From: JAYWIG01 sp043789035
GTDB taxonomy: Bacteria > Pseudomonadota > Gammaproteobacteria > Burkholderiales > Burkholderiaceae_E
NCBI GenBank assembly: GCA_043789035.1
Contig: JAYWIG010000028.1
Coordinates: forward strand, 1-20,204
Length of the DNA: 20,204 nucleotides
Reading direction: 5' to 3'
A model generated the notes under the pieces. The model did no database searches. It was not told the DNA's origin and saw only the letters and a list, made by a program, of their open reading frames with translations. Every line of letters starts with the position of its first letter. Position 1 is the stretch's first letter. Below are positions 1-8,041 of the stretch, piece by piece. A program made the translations under genes and the position numbers.

Positions 1-1
1 C

Positions 2-1279
2 AAAGAGGGAAATTCCTTGTCAGGTCGAGAACGTTATCGTTCATTGCAGGTTTCCCAAGCCTTTCTAAAGGGAAGGGCACGTGCAGCTATTTTATTTGAC
101 GAAGTGGAAGACGTTTTCCCGCCTATTAGCCAAGAGGTGGTGAACCTATTTCAAGGCGAAGATAACCGCGGAGGTTCTGTTAACGGCAAGGCATGGGTGA
201 ATCAAACTCTAGAACAAAACCCTGTGCCAACGATTTGGATTTCGAACGCAATCAACCAAATTGACCCGGCTTATCGACGTCGTTTCCAATTCCATTTAGA
301 GCTTGCAAACCCACCGCAAAAGGTAAGAGAAAACATTGCAAGAAAGTACTTATCGGAGCTAGGTGTTTCAGAGGAGTTCATAGGAAAAATTGCAGCACGA
401 AAAACGATTACTCCTGCGCAAATACAATCGGCTGCCCGCTTTGCACGGTTGACTACCCAAGCGTTGGAAGAGCCGGTGGAGGCGTTGATTAATCGTCAGC
501 TTGAGCGGGCTGATAAGGCTTTAGGTAACACGGAAGATAAAACTGGTTTCCGTGTCAGTGTAACGAACTATGATTTGTCGTTACTCAATATTGAAAGCCG
601 ATATAGCGTCGAGCGCATGATTGATGCCTTGCGTCTAAAGCCAAGGGCAACTATGTGCTTTTACGGTTTGCCGGGCACTGGCAAAACAGCATTGGCAGAA
701 CATATTGCGAAGTCGATCGATAAGCCATTGCTCATTAAGAGGGCCTCCGATCTAATGAGTAAGTATGTAGGCGAGACTGAGCAAAAAATGGCCGCAATGT
801 TCGACGAAGCTAAGCGAGAGGGTGCCGTATTGCTGCTTGATGAAGCTGATAGTTTTTTGCAAAACCGTCAGCTTGCAGTCCGAAGCTATGAGGTGAGTGA
901 AGTCAATGAAATGCTGCAAGGTATGGAGCGCTTCGAGGGTTTGTTCATCTGTACAACGAACTTGTTTGATCGTATTGATGAAGCTGCATTGCGACGCTTC
1001 TCTTTTAAATTGAAGTTTTTGGCGCTTACCAAAGAGCAACGAGAACAAATGTTTATCGCTGAAGCTTTGGCTGGTGATGCGCAGGCATTAACACCAGAAC
1101 TCGCTGCGCGTTTAGCCAAAATGGAAGTGTTATGTCCCGGAGACTTCGCTGCTGTAAAGCGCCAGTATGTACTGTTTGATGAAACGCCTGTTGCACATAC
1201 TTTCATCGAGCAACTTGAAAAAGAACACGGCGTAAAAGCTGATGTCAAGTTTAACAAGCCAATGGGTTTTAACCACTAG
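2..1279 (+). CDS. Tandem AAA ATPase, 5'-truncated by window edge
   Basis: The reading frame is open from base 2, and a TTG at 17 is not a credible start, so the gene begins outside the window. Two AAA modules are visible. The first lacks its Walker A (off the edge) but has a Walker B (ILFDEVEDVF), a sensor-1 segment (TIWISNAI) and arginine-finger-like residues (YRRRFQF). The second is complete: Walker A GLPGTGKT at bases 665-688, Walker B VLLLDEADSF, sensor 1 FICTTN, and ALRRFSFKL. This arrangement belongs to the classical AAA (SpoVK/Cdc48-like) group of protein-remodelling ATPases; the substrate cannot be told. The stop overlaps the stop of the convergent TetR gene. The AAA assignment is firm; the cellular role is unknown. 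Confidence 0.9.
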   Translation, partial: KEGNSLSGRERYRSLQVSQAFLKGRARAAILFDEVEDVFPPISQEVVNLFQGEDNRGGSVNGKAWVNQTLEQNPVPTIWISNAINQIDPAYRRRFQFHLELANPPQKVRENIARKYLSELGVSEEFIGKIAARKTITPAQIQSAARFARLTTQALEEPVEALINRQLERADKALGNTEDKTGFRVSVTNYDLSLLNIESRYSVERMIDALRLKPRATMCFYGLPGTGKTALAEHIAKSIDKPLLIKRASDLMSKYVGETEQKMAAMFDEAKREGAVLLLDEADSFLQNRQLAVRSYEVSEVNEMLQGMERFEGLFICTTNLFDRIDEAALRRFSFKLKFLALTKEQREQMFIAEALAGDAQALTPELAARLAKMEVLCPGDFAAVKRQYVLFDETPVAHTFIEQLEKEHGVKADVKFNKPMGFNH

Positions 1280-1932
1280 TCTTTAATATATTCGCTGGCT
1301 AGTTTCTCGAACAAGGCCCTTGGCTCTTGTTCGAGATACGGCGCTACCAAAGAAAGTACTTGATACGCGCCGCGTGCTAGCGCTGCGCTTTGATAACCTG
1401 GGTCTGAAAACCGTCTCGCATTGCGAATATATTCGAAAGAAAGCCAATGGGTAGTAACCACCACCATGTTGGTTGACAAGCTCTCCATTTCACGGGCCGA
1501 TGCGCGCATGGAGCCAGTTTGCACTAGCGATTTGCATAGAAGTAAAGCGGCATTTTGCTTCTTATCGACGATGGCTTTGAAATGAACTTCTAGCTTGCGA
1601 TTTCTCGAAAGCAAATCGTTTATGTCGCGATAAACAAAGCGGTACTTCCAGATCTGCTCAAATAGCAGATGTAGAAAGAACCAAGCATCTTCGAAGTGAA
1701 TATCTCGTTTTGAAGGGGCCGAAAGCAAGCTATCCATCTCTTTTTCGAAATCTTCGAAAATCGCATTCGTAATGTCGTCTTTGTTTCGAAAGTGATAGTA
1801 CAAATTACCTGGACTAATATTCATCTCATCAGAGATGGCGCTCGTTGTAACGTTGGGTTCGCCAATCTCGTTGAACAAACGAAGCGAAAGGTCAAGTATT
1901 CGTTCTCGGGTGCGTCGAGGGACGGTGGCCAT
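1276..1932 (-). CDS. TetR/AcrR-family transcriptional regulator
   Basis: 218 aa. The N-terminal 50 or so residues form a typical TetR helix-turn-helix: TRERILDLSLRLFNE, then TTSAISDEMNISPGNLYYHF followed by RNKDD. The rest is a helical ligand-binding and dimerisation domain without a recognisable ligand signature. The ATG at 1932 has a strong Shine-Dalgarno (AGGAGGG, complement of 1937-1943) 4-5 bases upstream. It lies downstream of the phasin and patatin genes on the same strand, so it could regulate that lipid-related group or the divergent acyl-CoA reductase. This is inference from position only. TetR proteins usually act as ligand-released repressors; the effector here is unknown. Confidence 0.92.
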   Translation of the reverse strand: MATVPRRTRERILDLSLRLFNEIGEPNVTTSAISDEMNISPGNLYYHFRNKDDITNAIFEDFEKEMDSLLSAPSKRDIHFEDAWFFLHLLFEQIWKYRFVYRDINDLLSRNRKLEVHFKAIVDKKQNAALLLCKSLVQTGSMRASAREMESLSTNMVVVTTHWLSFEYIRNARRFSDPGYQSAALARGAYQVLSLVAPYLEQEPRALFEKLASEYIKD

Positions 1933-1972
1933 GCGGCCCTCCTAATAATAGTTTGTAGCGTCTAAAAGCTGA

Positions 1973-2001
1973 ACTTTATCTTACTCTAATGCTCATGCCA
2001 A
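1973..2001 (-). promoter_or_regulatory. Candidate sigma70 promoter for the TetR gene
   Basis: Read on the minus strand, TTGGCA (complement of 1996-2001) is followed after exactly 17 bases by TAAAGT (complement of 1973-1978). The -35 hexamer matches consensus at 5 of 6 positions and the -10 at 4 of 6. It lies about 40 bases upstream of the TetR start. This suggests the regulator can be transcribed apart from the patatin gene, but it is a pattern match only. Confidence 0.35.
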
Positions 2002-2126
2002 TATTTCATGCGAATCCGTATCTTCAGACTCCATAGTGGCAGTTTTTCTGCTAATGGTTGCAATCACTATTTCAGCGGTATCCACAGGGCGAGAACAAAC
2101 ATCGCTCTTGACACGGCATACGTCGC

Positions 2127-3401
2127 TTAAGCGATTTTTTTAACCCACACCTTACGCTCCAGATCTTGGAGTGCATGGTTGAGACGCATCGCTGCCGCGT
2201 CCAGCGTTTTGGCTTTGCGCGGTCTCTGACGTGGTTGCTCCTCGACTATCGCCGAAGCCTTTGCGGTGAGCACGCCAAGTCTTAGCCTGAGCCCATGGCG
2301 CTCAAGCAAAGGTTCGAAAAAATCCATTCTTGCCAGAAGATCAGCTCTTGTTTGTTCGTACGCGAGCTGGCAAATCTTGCGGCGATTTTTTAAACTAAAA
2401 ATACTGGTCAGAAATACGGCGGCATCGCCTTGCTTAGGTTCGAAAAGCAGAACGGAAGCGTTCGGATAGGTAGCAGCGTATTTCTCTAACCCTACCGACA
2501 TTCGGGAGCGAATCACGGTTCGAATTGTTTGGCTAAGGATAGCCGGTAAGCTTGATTTAGATATTTTCAAATCTTGCTCGTTACCTACTTCGTGGTGCAG
2601 ATACGGCACCAACGGATTAATGCAGATAACCAGTGACGCTCCTGCTTTTAAAGCCACCGACGCGTGCAGCGTTTTGTTAATGGCTCCGTCTAGGTAGCGT
2701 CTGCCGTTAATTTCCACCGGGACAAACACCCCAGGAACAGCGCTAGATGCCGTCAGAGCTTTAGAGATTGGAACGCCCTCAAACTCTTTACTTCCAAATT
2801 CAACCGAAAGACCACTGTCAATATCGGTGGCCAATATCCGTAAGCGACCCTTAAACGATTCAAAGTGATTGCTGCGGCCCGGTTGATTAAAAATGCTCTC
2901 TAGAGTTTGCGCTGTTGCGTCGGCATCAATAAAACCATGAGGCAACATGCCGCCAATTTCCTCGATAAAGCGCCATGGCGCAAGGGCAAACGGGTTTAAA
3001 TGGCGAAGCGATTGGGTAAATTTCCTCGGTGCGGCTTTCGCTGCTTTGCGAAGTTGCTTATAGGCAGGTTTGAGCATTTGCTCCGGAGCAACGGGAGTTT
3101 GAGAGTCCTCAGCTTCTACAAAAAGACGAATCATTTGATGAGGCGTTATGCCATTTGCTAAGCCTGCAGCAACGTAACCACCCGCGCTGACGCCGACGTA
3201 GCTCGTGAGGGCTTGTAGATCTAAGTTTTCGATAGATTCAGCCAACGCGGCTAGAACACCTAGCTCGTAGGCAGCACCTAGAAAGCCACCACCTGCGAGC
3301 GCCAAACCAACACTTGGTTTTTTAGCATTGCCAATGGGACTTGAAGCGTTTGATTTACTCTTAATGCTCGTCGGTTTTGAGCGACGCTGAGAAGTATTCA
3401 A
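2127..3401 (-). CDS. Patatin-like phospholipase / acyl hydrolase
   Basis: 424 aa. Patatin signatures are clear: the glycine-rich oxyanion loop GLALAGGGFLGAAYELG (residues 32-48), the nucleophile elbow G-V-S-A-G with Ser72, and the second catalytic residue in RYLDGA (Asp238). Family members hydrolyse acyl esters of phospholipids or neutral lipids with a Ser-Asp dyad. The N-terminal 30 residues are Ser/Lys-rich and the C-terminal 60 or so are basic. No signal peptide is seen. The start is uncertain: the open frame begins after a TAG at 3426-3428, and TTG at 3401 is the only usual start codon before the catalytic core, with no good Shine-Dalgarno. It sits between a phasin gene and a TetR gene, which fits a role at lipid or granule surfaces (inference). 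Confidence 0.9.
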   Translation of the reverse strand: MNTSQRRSKPTSIKSKSNASSPIGNAKKPSVGLALAGGGFLGAAYELGVLAALAESIENLDLQALTSYVGVSAGGYVAAGLANGITPHQMIRLFVEAEDSQTPVAPEQMLKPAYKQLRKAAKAAPRKFTQSLRHLNPFALAPWRFIEEIGGMLPHGFIDADATAQTLESIFNQPGRSNHFESFKGRLRILATDIDSGLSVEFGSKEFEGVPISKALTASSAVPGVFVPVEINGRRYLDGAINKTLHASVALKAGASLVICINPLVPYLHHEVGNEQDLKISKSSLPAILSQTIRTVIRSRMSVGLEKYAATYPNASVLLFEPKQGDAAVFLTSIFSLKNRRKICQLAYEQTRADLLARMDFFEPLLERHGLRLRLGVLTAKASAIVEEQPRQRPRKAKTLDAAAMRLNHALQDLERKVWVKKIA

Positions 3402-3514
3402 TTGGGAATCTTGGGGTAGGTTGGGCTAGTCTCGATAGGCTCTGAGAGTCGCTAGCGATTGAAGAGTCTTTTGACTACTATAACCGCTAGCGCTCGAACC
3501 TGAAAGATGTGGAG

Positions 3515-4099
3515 TTAAGCCGTAGCTTTTACTGCTTTCACAACTTTTGCCACGCTCTTCGTTGCTGTTTTTGCAACTTTTTTAGCTTGCTTCACTACAG
3601 CAGCTTTTGCAGTCGGTAATGAGGCTTTCTTTGCCGTTGTCGGCTTGGCGGCTGGTTTCGCAGTTGCACGGGCTGTTCTTACAGGTTTCCCACCCAATGC
3701 TTGAACACTCGCGTTGAGTTCTTCTACGCGAGCGATTAACGCTTGAATTTCTTTACTTGTTGGAACACCAAGACGGTTTAGAGCGCGTTCAACGCGCTGC
3801 TCAAATACCTGTTCTAGCTTGTCCCAAGACTGGGTTGCTTGCTTGCTAACTTCACCAGCGACTTTAGTAACTTTGTCAGTTACTTCGCCGAGCTTTTCTT
3901 CTGCAACTGCACGAGTACGCATTTGAATGCTTCCACCTTCTTTTACTAGCGTTTCAAAAACTTTGGTTCCTTCTTCCTGGGCTTTAGCGAATGCTCCTAA
4001 GCCAGCGAGCCAAATTTGCTGGGCAGACTCTTTAACGGCTGCTGCGAGTTGACTGTTGTCGGCTTTTACGTCAGCCGCTGATTTCATTTTCTTAACCAT
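3515..4099 (-). CDS. Phasin-family PHA granule-associated protein with Lys/Ala tail
   Basis: 194 aa from the ATG at 4099, which has AAGGA seven bases upstream; the frame is open further 5' but that part lacks a supported start. Residues 25-135 resemble the PhaI/PhaF-type phasins: the hydrophobic segment IWLAGLGAFAKAQEEG, then long amphipathic helices (KVFETLVKEG, WDKLEQVFEQRVERALNRLGVPT) and a short coiled coil ending ARVEELNASVQALGG. Residues 139-194 form a low-complexity Lys/Ala/Thr tail like histone H1, as in Pseudomonas PhaF, where it binds DNA. Phasins coat polyhydroxyalkanoate granules. The DNA-binding role of the tail is inferred by analogy. PHA synthase is not in the window. Confidence 0.88.
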   Translation of the reverse strand: MVKKMKSAADVKADNSQLAAAVKESAQQIWLAGLGAFAKAQEEGTKVFETLVKEGGSIQMRTRAVAEEKLGEVTDKVTKVAGEVSKQATQSWDKLEQVFEQRVERALNRLGVPTSKEIQALIARVEELNASVQALGGKPVRTARATAKPAAKPTTAKKASLPTAKAAVVKQAKKVAKTATKSVAKVVKAVKATA

Positions 4100-4170
4100 C
4101 TGGTTTTCCTTCAAATTTCTGTTCTTGAGAGTTAGGTGGCGCAAGTTCTGTGAATCCAACCCACCAACAA

Positions 4171-4195
4171 CTAAGAGTTTAGAGCTTGCTCTTAG
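4171..4195. promoter_or_regulatory. Inverted repeat upstream of phasin gene, possible operator
   Basis: A perfect 7-bp inverted repeat, CTAAGAG (4171-4177) and CTCTTAG (4189-4195), lies 72 bp upstream of the phasin start in the 236-bp gap shared with the divergent reductase gene. A second, shorter one (CACACT 4202-4207, AGTGTG 4230-4235) follows. Either could be a regulator site or part of the phasin 5' leader. No known operator consensus is recognised. Confidence 0.3.
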
Positions 4196-4283
4196 AGGAA
4201 GCACACTAAAGGGTTCGGACTTTCTAGAGAGTGTGTTCTAACAGCCGAAACATCCCCAACTTGCTGCAAATTCAAAGCGGTGC

Positions 4284-4313
4284 AATTATCAGGGTTGTTT
4301 GGAATAATTATCA
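4284..4313 (+). promoter_or_regulatory. Direct repeat in reductase promoter region
   Basis: AATTATCA occurs at 4284-4291 and again at 4306-4313, 22 bp apart (about two helical turns), 23-52 bp before the reductase start. Such spacing suits two protein contacts on one face of the helix, possibly the nearby TetR regulator. No clear -35/-10 pair could be fixed here. Confidence 0.25.
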
Positions 4314-4335
4314 TCTGCTTTTTTGGAGGGCTCTT

Positions 4336-6327
4336 ATGACGTACTTTGTTACCGGCGCAACGGGGTTTATTGGAAAACGCCTTGTTAAGAAAATATTGGC
4401 ACGGAAAGGAACAATCGTTCACTTTTTGATGCGAAACCCGGCACCTGAAAAAATCAGTGCATTGCTTGAGTATTGGGGCGTCGATGACAGCCGTGCGATT
4501 GCGGTTCAAGGCGATATCGCTGAACCTAATTTAGGTATCAAGCCTGCGGAGCGCAAAAAGTATGACGGCAAAATTAAAAACTTTTACCACCTAGCCGCAA
4601 TCTATGATTTAAAGGCCGACGCCGCCACGCAGATGTCGGTCAATGTGGAAGGTACCCGCCATGTGGTGCAGTTCGCAAATGCGATCAAAGCCGGATGTTT
4701 TCATCATGTTTCTTCAATTGCCGCTGCTGGTATGTATGAGGGTGTGTTTAGAGAAGATATGTTTGACGAAGCTGAAGGGTTGGATCACCCCTACTTTGCT
4801 ACAAAGCATGATTCAGAAAAAATCGTCCGCAAAGAGTTTAAAGGTGCCATTCGAGTTTATCGCCCAGGGCTGGTAGTAGGTGACTCTAAAACTGGTGAAA
4901 TGGATAAGGTCGATGGCCCTTACTATTTCTTCAAACTCATTCAGAAATTACGCGAGGCTTTGCCTTCTTGGATGCCCATGGTGGGTATCGAAGGTGGTCG
5001 TATCAATATTGTGCCAGTCGACTACGTAGTTGATGCGATGGATCATATTAGCCACGCTAAGGGCTTGGATGGCAAATGCTTCCACTTGGTTGATCCGGAG
5101 CCGATGCGAGTGGGTGATGTGCTCAATACCTTTGCCGAGGCAGCCCACGCGCCGTTGATGTCGATACGTATTAACGCAGCGCTATTTGGTTTTGTGCCAA
5201 AAAGCATCAAAAAGGGCATGATGGCGTTGACGCCTGTCCGTCGGGTTCGTAACGCCATCATGAAAGATCTCGGCTTGCCAGATGACATGATGCAGTTCGT
5301 GAACTATCCAACGCGCTTCGATCAGCGTGAGACAGAGGCGGCTCTCAAAGGCTCGAATGTTCGTTGCCCAAGATTGAAAGACTACGCTTGGGTGCTGTGG
5401 GATTACTGGGAGCGTCATCTTGACCCAGACTTGTTTATCGACCGCACGCTCCGAGGGGCCGTCGGTGGCAAAGTTGTTTTAATTACTGGCGGATCGTCAG
5501 GTATTGGTCTGGCAGCTGCAATGAAATGCGCCGAGGCAGGTGCTATTACGGTTGTTTGCGGTCGTGATCAGGAAAAGCTGGATGAAGCGCAAAAGCTTGT
5601 CGCTGATGCAGGGCACAAGCTTGTAACCTTTTCGGTTGATTTGGCCGACATGGTTGATTGTGACCGCATGTGCAAGTGGCTGGTCGAAACCTACGGCGGC
5701 GTGGACTTCCTAGTAAACAATGCTGGCCGCTCAATTCGTCGCGGTATTGAAAATAGTTTTGAGCGTTTCCACGATGTCGAACGCACCATGCAGCTTAATT
5801 ATTTCGGCGCGGTGCGCGTCACCATGGGCTTGCTGCCTGAGATGATGAAAAAGAAAAAAGGCCACGTAGTGAACATCAGTTCGATCGGTGTTCTAACTAA
5901 TGCGCCGCGCTTCTCGTCCTACGTGGCATCGAAGGCCGCATTGGACGCATGGACTCGTTGCGCGTCGAGTGAGTTTGCCGATTTAGGCATTACCTTTACT
6001 ACCATCAACATGCCGCTTGTGCGTACCCCAATGATCGCGCCAACCGCGCTTTACAACAATGTGCCAACTTTATCTCCTGAAGAAGCCGGCGATATGGTTT
6101 GCAAAGCGATGATCTACAAACCCGTACGTATCGCAACGCGTCTCGGAATCGCTGGACAAATTCTTCATGCTTTGCTACCACGGGTGATGCAGATCGGTAT
6201 GAACACTTCGTTCCGCATGTTCCCGGATTCGACTGCTGCCAAGGGAGATAAGGCAAGTGGTAAACCAGCACAGCTAAGCGCTGATCAAATTGCAATGCAG
6301 CAATTGATGCGTGGTATTCACTTCTAA
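4336..6327 (+). CDS. Alcohol-forming fatty acyl-CoA reductase, two SDR domains
   Basis: 663 aa from the ATG at 4336 (GGAGGG five bases upstream; the frame extends 5' but without support). Two Rossmann domains are fused. The N-terminal extended-SDR domain has TGATGFIG (residues 6-13), HHVSSIAAAG and YFATK (Tyr153, Lys157). The C-terminal classical SDR domain has TGGSSGIG (384-391), NNAGRSIRR and YVASK (Tyr529, Lys533). Length, domain order and long stretches such as DKVDGPYYFFKLIQ, YPTRFD and NISSIGVLTNAPRFS match my memory of the Marinobacter aquaeolei acyl-CoA reductase Maqu_2220. That enzyme makes fatty alcohols from acyl-CoA through a bound aldehyde, using NADPH, and feeds wax-ester synthesis. 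The enzyme class is a strong homology inference; the physiological product was not tested. Neighbours (phasin, patatin, lipase-like hydrolase) support a lipid role. Confidence 0.9.
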   Translation: MTYFVTGATGFIGKRLVKKILARKGTIVHFLMRNPAPEKISALLEYWGVDDSRAIAVQGDIAEPNLGIKPAERKKYDGKIKNFYHLAAIYDLKADAATQMSVNVEGTRHVVQFANAIKAGCFHHVSSIAAAGMYEGVFREDMFDEAEGLDHPYFATKHDSEKIVRKEFKGAIRVYRPGLVVGDSKTGEMDKVDGPYYFFKLIQKLREALPSWMPMVGIEGGRINIVPVDYVVDAMDHISHAKGLDGKCFHLVDPEPMRVGDVLNTFAEAAHAPLMSIRINAALFGFVPKSIKKGMMALTPVRRVRNAIMKDLGLPDDMMQFVNYPTRFDQRETEAALKGSNVRCPRLKDYAWVLWDYWERHLDPDLFIDRTLRGAVGGKVVLITGGSSGIGLAAAMKCAEAGAITVVCGRDQEKLDEAQKLVADAGHKLVTFSVDLADMVDCDRMCKWLVETYGGVDFLVNNAGRSIRRGIENSFERFHDVERTMQLNYFGAVRVTMGLLPEMMKKKKGHVVNISSIGVLTNAPRFSSYVASKAALDAWTRCASSEFADLGITFTTINMPLVRTPMIAPTALYNNVPTLSPEEAGDMVCKAMIYKPVRIATRLGIAGQILHALLPRVMQIGMNTSFRMFPDSTAAKGDKASGKPAQLSADQIAMQQLMRGIHF

Positions 6328-6332
6328 AGGTG

Positions 6333-7280
6333 TTAGTGAAAGTCTTGCAGTTCGTTGATGACGAGTTGCAAGACTTCATCTGAATAGGCGAGGGCTACGT
6401 GCCCTATGCCGTAAAGTTCAATAGTTTTAGCTCCGGCCACGGTCTGCGATGCTTGCGGTGCGACGATGTTGTCGTGGTGGGTCAAAATGCATACTAGCTT
6501 CGCGATGTCTGTAGGCCGTTCACGTGCAGCTAGCTCATCACGCCACGCGCTTTTTCGCCGCATTTGATGCGTATTTTTGCCTTGTCCGAGCGCTGCATGA
6601 ACAGTGCCTTGGTGCGGAGTGCCCAAGGTAATCACTTTAAAAATGCGTTCGTTTTGTTCAGGAGTTGAAACGCTTAAGAATGCTCGAATTGCTAGGCCTC
6701 CCATACTGTGCGCAACGATGGCGATCTGCTCTGCGCCTGTGTTCGCAATAAGTGCTTTTAGTCCGATTTCAATAAGTGCGGGGTAATCGTCTATCGATCC
6801 AAGCGGCGGCTCTAGATTGATTGCCTCAGACGCGTATCCGTGAAGAGCCAAGCCGCGGCTAAACTTTAACCACATTGCCCGATTGCAGCCATAACCATGC
6901 ACCAGCAGCACAGCTAATTTTTTCGAAGCTTGTGTTGTTTGTGTCATGGGCAAGTAGGGTGTGAACGGCATGCGCCAAACAAAGGCTGAAAATGACGCTG
7001 TTGCTTCATTCCAAAAAGTATGAAGTGCTCCAAAAAATCCTAGGCGGCTCGAATACGGCGTTGGGCTACCCGCAACAAAAGATATCCCAAATTGCAGTGC
7101 GACGATGACAAATCGAAGGGCAAAAAAGGCGACAACCGCCGAGACTGTGAAAACAAACCAATTGAGGCTACCGCTCAAACTGCTCCATGGAGTTTTATAG
7201 GCAATGAGTAAGGCAATTGATAGTTGAATGCCAACCACGATCCGTAGCAATGTTGACGCTTTTGAAATGAAAGTGAGCAT
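6333..7280 (-). CDS. Membrane-anchored alpha/beta hydrolase (lipase-like)
   Basis: 315 aa. The N-terminus has two hydrophobic segments (about residues 12-28 and 41-70), predicted membrane helices, followed from about residue 120 by an alpha/beta-hydrolase domain. The oxyanion HG pair is in LLVHGYG (128-129), the nucleophile elbow is A-H-S-M-G with Ser192, and Asp270 (THHDNIV) and His294 (GIGHVAL) complete the triad. The fold and LGTPHQGT motif resemble triacylglycerol lipases and acyltransferase-like esterases. The substrate is probably an acyl ester but is not shown. The gene is convergent with the reductase, with only five bases between stops. Its ATG lies 33 bases from the divergent downstream gene and has no good Shine-Dalgarno, so the exact N-terminus is less sure. 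Confidence 0.85.
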   Translation of the reverse strand: MLTFISKASTLLRIVVGIQLSIALLIAYKTPWSSLSGSLNWFVFTVSAVVAFFALRFVIVALQFGISFVAGSPTPYSSRLGFFGALHTFWNEATASFSAFVWRMPFTPYLPMTQTTQASKKLAVLLVHGYGCNRAMWLKFSRGLALHGYASEAINLEPPLGSIDDYPALIEIGLKALIANTGAEQIAIVAHSMGGLAIRAFLSVSTPEQNERIFKVITLGTPHQGTVHAALGQGKNTHQMRRKSAWRDELAARERPTDIAKLVCILTHHDNIVAPQASQTVAGAKTIELYGIGHVALAYSDEVLQLVINELQDFH

Positions 7281-7313
7281 GAATTGGAAGATCTAACCTT
7301 ATACAATGGAGGC

Positions 7314-8030
7314 ATGACACTCGCGCCAGCCAAAGACCTATCATCTCGTGCCTTAGCCGCAGTGCAGCAAGTGGCTAGTTTACGTCAAACAGCGAAAAAC
7401 TGGCCCGACGGGCATCCCAGCAAGTCTGCCTTACTCGCTGTGAAAAGCTGGCAAGCCAAACGGTTGGCTACAACCTACACAGACCTTTTAAATAACCCTA
7501 GGTATGTCGATGCTGCAAACTTTTTCTTAAATGATTTGTACGGGGCGCATGATCTTTCGGCCCGTGATGACGAAGTTAAACGGATGCTGCCTTCTTTGGT
7601 CAAGTTACTACCAAACTCAGCATTACGTACAGTGGTTGAGGCGCTAGAAATGGATGCGTTGTCAGAGCAGCTTGATCATGATTTGGCAGTCGAGCTACAG
7701 GCAAATGCTCCTAGCGCAATTGGTGACGTGGCTGAGATGCCCGAAGCTTATGCTTATTGTTATCGAAACATGCCGAACCTAGAAAGACGAGCAGAGCAAA
7801 TTGCGATGGTTGCAAAGATTGGGCATTCACTCGATAAATTGGTAAGGCAACCCATGCTAGGAGGTTTGCTTTCTGCCATGTCGGGCCCTGCCAAAATTGC
7901 AGGTTTATCGAGGGTCTATGACTTTTTATGGCGCGGTTTTAGCGCGTTCAAAAAGATGAAAGGCGCTAAAGAATTTTTAGAAGCTATTGAAGCGCGAGAA
8001 ATTGCTGAAGACAAGCGGCTACGCGGTTAG
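7314..8030 (+). CDS. Conserved protein of unknown function
   Basis: 238 aa from the ATG at 7314. I do not recognise a named domain. The sequence is helical, soluble and without a signal peptide. A block around residues 59-95 (FFLNDLYGAHDLSARDDEVKR) resembles a motif I have seen in uncharacterised proteobacterial proteins of similar size. The start is odd: GGAGG (7308-7312) ends one base before the ATG, too close for normal use, while TACAAT (7302-7307) would suit a -10 box placing transcription start at or near the A of the ATG, giving a leaderless message. A TTG at 7284 in frame is the alternative start. The gene ends 11 bases before the convergent regulator. Confidence 0.75.
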   Translation: MTLAPAKDLSSRALAAVQQVASLRQTAKNWPDGHPSKSALLAVKSWQAKRLATTYTDLLNNPRYVDAANFFLNDLYGAHDLSARDDEVKRMLPSLVKLLPNSALRTVVEALEMDALSEQLDHDLAVELQANAPSAIGDVAEMPEAYAYCYRNMPNLERRAEQIAMVAKIGHSLDKLVRQPMLGGLLSAMSGPAKIAGLSRVYDFLWRGFSAFKKMKGAKEFLEAIEAREIAEDKRLRG

Positions 8031-8041
8031 TTCGATAGTCT

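Noticed and set aside
2075..2090. GTATCCACA, a single DnaA-box-like nonamer between the TetR and patatin genes
   Set aside because: One isolated near-match is expected by chance, unlike the phased group before dnaB.
2123..2140. Palindrome TCGCTTAAGCGA followed by six T, like a terminator on the plus strand
   Set aside because: The real stem is only four pairs around TTAA, no plus-strand gene lies just upstream, and the T run codes for the end of the patatin protein.
4231..4335. N-terminal extension of the acyl-CoA reductase frame
   Set aside because: The residues do not belong to the Rossmann start, and ATG 4336 has a strong GGAGGG and begins just before TGATGFIG.
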